Origin: Marmoricola sp.
Lineage (GTDB): Bacteria; Actinomycetota; Actinomycetes; Propionibacteriales; Nocardioidaceae
Assembly (NCBI RefSeq): GCF_025965085.1
Contig: NZ_JAOPXP010000217.1
Coordinates: 1-54,864 of the forward strand
Direction of reading: 5' to 3'
DNA length: 54,864 bases
Each line of letters starts with the position of its first letter. Position 1 is the first letter of the stretch. Position numbers and translations under genes: made by a program. The notes under the pieces are model-generated. The model was given only the letters and a program-made list of their open reading frames with translations, searched no databases and had not been told where the DNA came from. Of this stretch, positions 50,122-54,864 are shown one piece after another.

Positions 50122-50933
50122 CCTCTGGTTCGGAGGTTCGCTGCGAGGGCCGCACCGACGACCACCGCCACGAAACAGGCCAGCTCGACAAGCCCAATCC
50201 GACCCGGCCGCCACCCGCTCCAGTCTCGCTTCAGGGCCCGCGCCATCAACAGCACGAACGGCGCGACAAGCGCGAGCCCGACAGGAAGCCCCCACCGAGT
50301 GGCGAGGCCGATGACCACCGCCAGGGAGGCCACGGCGAAGGCACGCGATGCCCGGGCGTACGCCGCGTTGCGGCGCTCCCGCAGCAAGGATTTCACGTGA
50401 AGGGTTGAGCCGATCAGGACCAAAGCGCACACCGCCGTCAGCAACCACACCCGCCCCGGAACAGCGCTTGCCGGCGCGGCAAGCAGCCACGTGAGCGGCA
50501 CGAGCGCCACGACCTCGAGGATCAGCACCGTCTCGTTGACCAGGTCCCGCTCCTGGTTGCGGCGCGCGAAGGCCAGGTTCACCGCGAACAGTCCGGCGTA
50601 CCCGAGGCCCACCACAAGCAGCCACGGCCGCATCGCAACCAGCACCGCTGCCGGCGCCGCCGCCGCGAGCATCCAGACGGCCAGGGGTCGGCGGAAGCGA
50701 GCGCCCCGGCGGGCGCGCACCAGGCTCAGCGCGAAGTACGAGACGGGGTAGCAGGTGAACGCCGCCCATGTGAGCAGCGCCGTGGTCCAGGACGCCGGCG
50801 TCGCCAGGGCCCCGAGGACGAGCGGGAGACCCACGAACGCCCACGCACCGTGCTGCGGGGGCACCAGCGAGGTCGGGGGCACCCTGGGACGCCCACTAGG
50901 GGTGGCGCGATCCACGGACGCCGAGGTCAACAC
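49686..50933 (-). CDS. YwiC-like integral membrane protein with an antisense-overlapping 3' extension
   Basis: The first 275 residues form a YwiC-like membrane protein: PPQHGAWAFVGLPLVLG at the start and about seven to eight hydrophobic spans, ending near AALAANLRTRG (around 50130). In Bacillus subtilis ywiC lies beside fnr, narK and narGHJI, so the nitrate context is shared across phyla. Downstream the frame stays open for another 435 bases antisense to the regulator gene, adding about 140 Arg/Ser-rich residues without family similarity. Either the native stop was lost (a frameshift near 50100 would give an earlier end) or the overlap is real. Confidence 0.7.
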   Translation of the reverse strand: MLTSASVDRATPSGRPRVPPTSLVPPQHGAWAFVGLPLVLGALATPASWTTALLTWAAFTCYPVSYFALSLVRARRGARFRRPLAVWMLAAAAPAAVLVAMRPWLLVVGLGYAGLFAVNLAFARRNQERDLVNETVLILEVVALVPLTWLLAAPASAVPGRVWLLTAVCALVLIGSTLHVKSLLRERRNAAYARASRAFAVASLAVVIGLATRWGLPVGLALVAPFVLLMARALKRDWSGWRPGRIGLVELACFVAVVVGAALAANLRTRGHWTGGMTSRQAPGSANGSRTLPVGSAPCSLRTPRSKPRWTLHTMCGFLRAASSSGHRVRRTEDCTDGSCRGSKPRSSSSSTARSRASSGVVGVAPRSRARSRPQSSPASSASLLGCALVRVMVEDRTTASAAYSDAWVTAAVAW

Positions 50934-51035
50934 GCGTTCATCGTGAGCCCACCCGATCCGGGCCCACAGAGTCGAACGTCCCCAGTTCAGACAGCTCGCG
51001 GCCCCGGCCCGGACTCAACGGACCTCCGAGAATGG

Positions 51036-51200
51036 TCAGCAGGGGAATCCTGGCGTCGAAACTGGGATGCCCGTGGCCGTGCCCCAGCGTTCCCAGACTC
51101 GCCGGGTGTGGGCAAAGGCAATGCGGGTGGACTCGGCGTGGGCAGCCTCGAGCGCGGCGGCGATCCAGACCGCGTCGTCCACGGTCAGACCACACGGAAG
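51036..51200 (-). pseudogene. Fragment of a second tyrosine recombinase (core-binding domain)
   Basis: Reading leftward, GLTVDDAVWIAAALEAAH is followed by AESTRIAFAHTRRVWERW and a stop soon after. This parallels GLTDQDLERITRASEAA then PGTHKIYQYAWEQWATW of the intact integrase at 53268-54353: the same SAM-like core-binding domain. No catalytic domain follows. It is a remnant of a related integrase. Confidence 0.5.
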
Positions 51201-51489
51201 ATCTTCCGAAGCGCGTGACGTAAGCAGGGTCAGGGGGAAGCCGGCGGTGGCGGCCTCGGTTGCTGGGCGAGCATATCCGCCTCCCCCGCGACGACCTGAC
51301 CTGGCAATCAGGACGCGTGGCGCGTCTGTCCTGACACCTCGGCCCGCGGCGCGGCCGATCTCACGAATGTCGGTGCAGCCCCAGAAAACTGGCTTGCGAG
51401 GAGATCCGGCCCGGCCGGGCGCTGAGCCAGTCGCGGGTGGCAGCCTCAGCACGACTCATCAGGCTGCGGGCGTGACGGAAGTTCGTCGG

Positions 51490-51706
51490 TGACACATCGA
51501 GCGGACACCGACCGGCAGCCGCCAAGTCGCCAGAGCGGGCCAGCCGAAAATCTCGGCGTCTGCTGGCCACTCCTCGACACGGTGGCAGTAGACGGCCAGG
51601 TGTCCTTCGCCTTGAGGATGATCCCGTCCCCGAGCGCGATCCGGAGGAGGTACGGCAACGTCGACCCGGGGTCGGCGTTGCGGGCGATCACGAAGTCCTC
51701 CGGCAC
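51490..51706 (-). pseudogene. Frameshifted remnant of a small conserved actinobacterial protein (possibly ERCC4-like nuclease)
   Basis: From GTG 51706 the frame reads MPEDFVIARNADPGST and LPYLLRIALGDGIILKAKDTWP, then loses similarity; a different frame continues VYCHRVEEWPADAEIF from about 51597. I recall proteins with MPxDFVIARNP...DTWPRTAKVYCHR in actinobacteria annotated as ERCC4-domain or hypothetical proteins. A small deletion near 51595 explains the frame break. The family name is from memory and unverified; the frameshift is seen in the sequence. Confidence 0.5.
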
Positions 51707-51750
51707 GTCGTCACGATAGCGAGGCTGGATCTGGCACTACTGGCGGACAG

Positions 51751-52473
51751 CTACAGGTCAGCCGCCGTACCGAGCCGCTCGAGCGAGACCTCGGCATTCG
51801 GGACCTCGATCAGGAGCACGCGGTCCTTCTTTACCGCAGCGATCATCGCACGCAGCCGCTGGCGGTCCTTCTTGGTGAGCTCCTCGCCCCGGAAGTCGCG
51901 GGCCGTCAGCAGTCCGGCGAGGATCACGAAGTCGCGTCGGTGGCGACCGGGGCCGGGGTCGCCCGAGTTGCTGAGAGCTGCTGCCTTGCCGACCAGGGCG
52001 CCGACGAGATTGGGACGGCGTACGGATCCTTCGCGGCCCCCGGCCGTCACTCCGATCGTTTCGCTGCGCCGAAGCGCTTGGGTCCCGCCGGCGGTCGGCA
52101 GGGTTGGACCGCCGGTGACTCCCTGGCGCTGGCTGGCCCGCTCGCCGATGCCGTCCGGAAGGAGCACGTCGATCGAGGCGTCGCCTCGGATCCAGCGATG
52201 CTGGAGGCCCTCGGCTGAGATACCGGCAGACTCGAACCCTAGGTCGGTCAACGTCTTGGTGAAGGTGGCGAGCATCGTGGGGGCGGCGCGTACGTCGATG
52301 ACGGTGTCGGCGTCGTTCGTCGGCCGCACCGCGAACTGTCCGCGCTCGGCGCAGTGCAGATGGACGAGCTGGCCGCCGATCAGCGTCCAGCCTTCGGCGA
52401 GCCGCTCGTGCAGGTCGAGCAGGCCCAGCCAGGAGGCGGTTTGCTCGGGCGGCATCGCCGGCAGGACGATCAT
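51751..52473 (-). CDS. Nucleotidyltransferase (AbiEii/MNT-like) of a two-gene module
   Basis: This 240-residue protein has a nucleotidyltransferase-like N-terminal half: GWTLIGGQLVHLHCAERG gives the GG-containing loop and RPTNDADTVIDVRAA the Asp-x-Asp catalytic pair. The C-terminal half is helical and basic (ELTKKDRQRLRAMIAAVKKDR). Its ATG overlaps the stop of the upstream HTH gene as ATGA. Such NTases serve as toxins in AbiE- or MNT-type systems, although housekeeping or antitoxin-like roles are possible. Located beside the integrase, it may stabilise or defend the island. Confidence 0.72.
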   Translation of the reverse strand: MIVLPAMPPEQTASWLGLLDLHERLAEGWTLIGGQLVHLHCAERGQFAVRPTNDADTVIDVRAAPTMLATFTKTLTDLGFESAGISAEGLQHRWIRGDASIDVLLPDGIGERASQRQGVTGGPTLPTAGGTQALRRSETIGVTAGGREGSVRRPNLVGALVGKAAALSNSGDPGPGRHRRDFVILAGLLTARDFRGEELTKKDRQRLRAMIAAVKKDRVLLIEVPNAEVSLERLGTAADL

Positions 52474-53189
52474 CGCTCTGCTGCCTTCCGCTCCATGGCC
52501 AGCTCGTGTAGCAACTCAGCTGCCCTGGCCTCCTCGCGCGGCCCGCGATGCTCGGCGAGATCCGCCGCAAGCCGGAGCCTTGAGTCCGGGTATGGGTACT
52601 GCACGTCTGGGATGACGTGAAGTACGACATTCGCATCGCTGTCGGCCTCGACCAGGAGGTAATCCCTCACGACCCCATCCACATCCGATTCGCCGAGGTA
52701 GCCCTCGATGTCGGCCGAGGCGATGCCGATCGCCCCTAGGTCGACGAGCACGGCCCAGCGGTCATCGGCCCTGAGATCGGCCAGATCGGCCGGTGCCGCA
52801 CGGAGCGGGCGGCGCTGGGCCCGGTTGCGGAAGACTGACCGAAGTGACGCTGCCAGGTCGCCGACGGCTTCCTCACCGCTGGCGGGCTTCACAGCAGGGG
52901 CAAGCAGACGCTTCAGCTGCCCTCGGGCACGCGCCGAGGCTGCGGGCTCGCTGGGACGCATTCCTTCGCGATCGCTCTCCGAGACCGCGATGACGGCCCA
53001 TGCGGAGCGGGCCGAATGCGGGCGGCCCGGCTTGCTGCGCTCCTGAACGCGCAGGAGGGAACGCTCGTCGACCACCCACTGGGACCCGATTCGCTCGGCG
53101 ACCAGCGAGCCATCCGCGATGCGCTGGTGGATCCGGGGCACGCTGACGCCGAGCCGCTCTGCGGCCTGCGCGACGCTGATTGCTCCCAT
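52470..53189 (-). CDS. HTH (excisionase/MerR-like) protein paired with the nucleotidyltransferase
   Basis: This 239-residue protein starts with a helix-turn-helix ISVAQAAERLGVSVPRIHQRIADGSLVAERIGSQWVV, the excisionase/MerR-type fold. A charged linker follows, and then a C-terminal domain (ADLRADDRWAVLVDLGAIG onward, ending LLHELAMERKAAER) that I do not firmly recognise but that recalls AbiEi-like antitoxins. ATG 53189 fits a leaderless promoter (TAGGAT seven bases upstream) and lies beside the palindrome at 53194-53221. It is probably the autoregulating antitoxin or regulator of the module; an excision role for the island is also possible. Confidence 0.7.
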   Translation of the reverse strand: MGAISVAQAAERLGVSVPRIHQRIADGSLVAERIGSQWVVDERSLLRVQERSKPGRPHSARSAWAVIAVSESDREGMRPSEPAASARARGQLKRLLAPAVKPASGEEAVGDLAASLRSVFRNRAQRRPLRAAPADLADLRADDRWAVLVDLGAIGIASADIEGYLGESDVDGVVRDYLLVEADSDANVVLHVIPDVQYPYPDSRLRLAADLAEHRGPREEARAAELLHELAMERKAAER

Positions 53190-53193
53190 GCAC

Positions 53194-53221
53194 ACAATCC
53201 TAGAAGACTTTCAAGGATTGT
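53194..53221. promoter_or_regulatory. Inverted repeat over the HTH-NTase promoter
   Basis: ACAATCCT and AGGATTGT are perfect eight-base arms with a 12-base spacer. On the minus strand the proximal arm includes TAGGAT, the apparent -10 element, so a bound protein would block RNA polymerase. The layout fits autoregulation by the adjacent HTH protein. Confidence 0.6.
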
Positions 53222-53267
53222 GATATCTCACCCGGCCCACCGGGATCGCCTTCACGTGCTCCGTCGG

Positions 53268-54353
53268 TCACAACCCGAGGTCCTTGCTGGAGCTGAACTC
53301 GAGGGCGTCGACGGGGCGGATGTAGCGGTCGAACAGGACGGAGAGGTCCTTGTGCCGGGTCTGGGCAGCGATCCGCGCGAGCGGGACGCCGGCGCGGTGG
53401 GCCTCGGTGGCGTGTCCAGCGCGGAGTGAGTGGCCGGTGATCCGTTCGGCGTTGGGGAGGCCGGCTTCTTTCGCGCGGGCTTTGAGCAGCCGACCGAAGG
53501 TGTGGGGTGCGAGCCCGCGTTCCCCTGTTGCGCCGCCGCGGAGCGGGACGAACACCGGCCCCGGTGTGATGCCGCGGAGTCGGAGCCAGTGCTGGAGTGC
53601 GGCGATCGGGTCGGTCTCTGGGTGCTTGCCCCGCGCGACGGCGACCTTGGCGCCGGCGGCGTTGCGGTCGGTCTTGGAGCGGCGGATCCGCAGAACGATC
53701 CCGTCAGGCCGCGACTCGAGGTCGTCCAAGGCGAGCGCCGCGAGTTCGCCGATGCGTAGCGCGCCGGCGTAGCCGACGAGGATGATGGCGACGTCACGGG
53801 CGCCGCCGAGTGTTGCCCTGTCGATGCCGGTCACGAGAGTGCGGAGCTCGGCGACGGAGAGCGGGTGGGCTTGGCGGACGGGCGCCACGCCGTAGGTGCG
53901 CCGGAGACCGTCCCGGACCTGGCGGACGGCACGGTTCTCGTTGGGGTTGGGCAGGCCGTGGGCGCTGTGAACGTAGTTGATCACGCTTATGAAGGGGCTG
54001 AGGCTGATCACGGCGAGGCCGTCGGCGACGCGCTGGGTCATGAAGGCGCACATCGCGGCCGGGTCGGCCGGGAGCGGTTCGAACCCGCGCTCGGCGCACC
54101 ACGTGGCCCACTGCTCCCACGCGTATTGGTAGATCTTGTGAGTTCCGGGTGAACGGGCGGCCTCGCTCGCGCGGGTGATCCGCTCGAGGTCCTGGTCGGT
54201 CAGTCCCCGACGTGGCTGGAGCGTGGGCCCGGGCAGCCACGGGATCACGGCAGCGAGGTCGGCTGCGTCCTCCTGGTCTCGTGCGGGCTGGGGTGATGGT
54301 TGAGCAAGGGACGTCGATGCGTTCGTAGGCATTGGCGGTTCATAGCCAGCCAC
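53268..54353 (-). CDS. Tyrosine recombinase (island integrase)
   Basis: This 361-residue site-specific recombinase has an N-terminal SAM-like core-binding domain (residues 51-150) and a catalytic domain with the full set of residues: Arg200 (GALRIGEL), Lys227 (RRSKTDR), His308 and Arg311 (HSLRAGHATEA), His334 (TRHKDL) and the nucleophile Tyr344 (LFDRYIRP). Starts are uncertain: GTG 54353 or ATG 54332. It lies about 200 bp inside the right attachment repeat, the usual place for an integrase, and reads away from it. It shares ancestry with the fragment at 51036-51200. Confidence 0.93.
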   Translation of the reverse strand: MAGYEPPMPTNASTSLAQPSPQPARDQEDAADLAAVIPWLPGPTLQPRRGLTDQDLERITRASEAARSPGTHKIYQYAWEQWATWCAERGFEPLPADPAAMCAFMTQRVADGLAVISLSPFISVINYVHSAHGLPNPNENRAVRQVRDGLRRTYGVAPVRQAHPLSVAELRTLVTGIDRATLGGARDVAIILVGYAGALRIGELAALALDDLESRPDGIVLRIRRSKTDRNAAGAKVAVARGKHPETDPIAALQHWLRLRGITPGPVFVPLRGGATGERGLAPHTFGRLLKARAKEAGLPNAERITGHSLRAGHATEAHRAGVPLARIAAQTRHKDLSVLFDRYIRPVDALEFSSSKDLGL

Positions 54354-54785
54354 TCCCCCGGTGTGCGGCCCGGGTCGGTTCAGCCCCGCCGCGCGCGACG
54401 AAACCGCCCGGCCTTCCGTGGGCCGGATCGGGTGTCAAACGCCGCCGGTCGGCATACATTGCGCCCAAAGTGCGCCATAAGGCGGGTTGGCGGAGGTCGA
54501 CGGCTTCATCGCGAATCGCTCCGCCGCAGGTCAGAGCCGGTTTTCTCCAACAGCGCGACGCACTCGACGTGGTGCGTCATCGGAAAGACACCGATCATCA
54601 CGAGCGTAAGCGCGATCCTTTGCGGTCGGCTGCGCTCAGGAGGCGAAACCGGCCTCTGACCTGCGGCGATGCCGTCCTCGGGGACTGCGGGCGCCGGAGC
54701 GGTGTTGCGGGCCTTTGCGAATCAAAGCGAGCCCATTCCGAGCCCTCGTGTCAGCGGACACCGGCTGTCGCAGACGAGGCCAGTG
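54354..54785. other. Right island end and start of a second element-like sequence
   Basis: No gene is supported in these 432 bp. From the integrase start to 54550 lies its upstream region, with TTGACA on the minus strand at 54433-54438 but no clear -10. From 54551 to 54665 is the right repeat. Beyond it, 54666-54760 resembles the island's own left end (CTTTGCGA, TCAAAGCG and GCCC in the same order) and not a methyltransferase body. Confidence 0.55.
54561..54583. repeat. Right attachment-site core (attR)
   Basis: This is identical to 38233-38255 over 23 bp, within a gap-free alignable block 54551-54665. On the minus strand it encodes GVFPMTHHVECVALLEK, again the C-terminal signature of an RNA (uracil-C5)-methyltransferase, here ending in EKTGS instead of the native VPV-stop. 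Upstream codons share QRIALTL with the left copy. Confidence 0.75.
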
Positions 54786-54864
54786 TCAGATCTCACCGCG
54801 AGCGCGTACTTCGAGGTACTGATCCATGACTGCCACCGGGATCCGGCCGCGGTCGGAGACGACG
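54786..54864 (-). CDS. Lsr2-like nucleoid protein, C-terminal end (partial)
   Basis: The last 25 codons of a gene running in from the right edge read VVSDRGRIPVAVMDQYLEVRARGEI then stop. The segment SDRGRIPxxVxxxY is the AT-hook-like DNA-binding end of Lsr2 proteins (RGRIP core), actinobacterial xenogeneic silencers comparable to H-NS. It lies just beyond the right island repeat, probably inside a second element. The fragment is short, so the family call rests on one motif. Confidence 0.6.
   Translation of the reverse strand, partial: VVSDRGRIPVAVMDQYLEVRARGEI

Larger units (their letters stand above)
50934..51750. other. Gene graveyard between YwiC-like and nucleotidyltransferase genes
   Basis: No intact gene is convincing in these 817 bp. 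I recognise two decayed pieces, an integrase core-binding fragment (51036-51200) and a frameshifted small protein (51490-51706), both on the minus strand. The intervening DNA has frames open by GC bias but no family similarity. It looks like a scar from earlier insertions or deletions within the island. Confidence 0.5.
38233..54583. mobile_element. 16.3-kb integrative island carrying nitrate respiration genes
   Basis: The island is bounded by direct repeats in the 3' end of an rRNA methyltransferase gene (38233-38255 and 54561-54583). A tyrosine recombinase starts about 200 bp inside the right repeat. Cargo: flavohemoglobin, cupin, hemerythrin, narIJHGK, DUF2249, Cys-rich regulator, YwiC-like protein, decayed genes and an AbiE-like module. 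No conjugation or replication genes are visible, so it is an integrative but not self-transmissible element, or a reduced one. An excisionase is not obvious; the HTH gene at 52470-53189 has an excisionase-like N terminus. The boundaries are seen directly; mobility is inferred. Confidence 0.72.

Noticed and set aside
53016-53429. Rightward frame across the HTH start and integrase end
   Set aside because: No ribosome-binding site or similarity; it spans two supported genes on the other strand and their operator.
54300-54829. Two rightward frames over the right repeat
   Set aside because: They read antisense through the methyltransferase tail and repeat; no similarity or start signal.

Overview
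The window comes from a high-GC actinobacterium, most likely Nocardioides or a near relative (family Nocardioidaceae). This rests on the base composition, an SsgA/SsgB-type protein, an actinobacterial LigB-type ATP-dependent DNA ligase, a fadA2-fabG4-htdX neighbourhood arranged as in mycobacteria, frequent leaderless-type promoters, GTG starts and ATGA/GTGA stop-start overlaps. The taxon is inferred, not proven. I found no tRNA, rRNA or CRISPR array.

Region 1 (1-8.5 kb) concerns polyamine and amino-acid handling. A partial potA and a Tat-exported potD run leftward. Divergent from them are an Lrp/AsnC regulator, a PuuB-like FAD oxidoreductase and a second paralogous Lrp regulator. A fatty acyl-CoA ligase and a gamma-glutamyltransferase-family protein follow; the latter sits behind a short leaderless upstream ORF.

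Region 2 (8.5-11.8 kb) is a translationally coupled operon of type III polyketide synthase, isoprenylcysteine-type methyltransferase, geranylgeranyl-reductase-like flavoprotein and IPP isomerase, probably for a phenolic lipid or alkylpyrone with a possible isoprenoid link. Region 3 (11.8-38.2 kb) is ordinary chromosome: a double SCP2-like protein, DNA glycosylase and ligase; a TetR gene with the fadA2/fabG4/htdX lipid module; tesB, a PAC2 protein, an APC permease, a HEXXH lipoprotein, dxs, an SMP-30 protein, a Nudix hydrolase and a small protein gene with an SOS box; ssgB-like, XdhC-C, TauE, YjbQ, DUF77, a PAS histidine kinase, aconitase, an aldo/keto reductase and an MmcQ/YjbR protein.

Region 4 (38.2-54.6 kb) is a 16.3-kb integrative island. 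It is bounded by direct repeats (a 23-bp identical core within about 115 bp of alignable sequence) that encode the C-terminal end of an RumA/TrmA-type rRNA (uracil-C5)-methyltransferase. A tyrosine recombinase lies just inside the right repeat. The cargo is a complete respiratory nitrate reductase operon (DUF2249-narK-narG-narH-narJ-narI-hemerythrin), a cupin, flavohemoglobin, a divergently transcribed Cys-rich winged-helix regulator, a YwiC-like membrane protein, decayed integrase and nuclease genes, and a two-gene HTH/nucleotidyltransferase (AbiE-like) module. Together the genes would let the cell respire nitrate and dispose of the resulting nitrite and NO.

The right repeat is not followed by the body of the methyltransferase gene. 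It is followed by sequence resembling the island's own left end and then by the 3' end of an Lsr2-like gene. This suggests a second, related element stacked in tandem beyond the window, with the intact methyltransferase gene further right.
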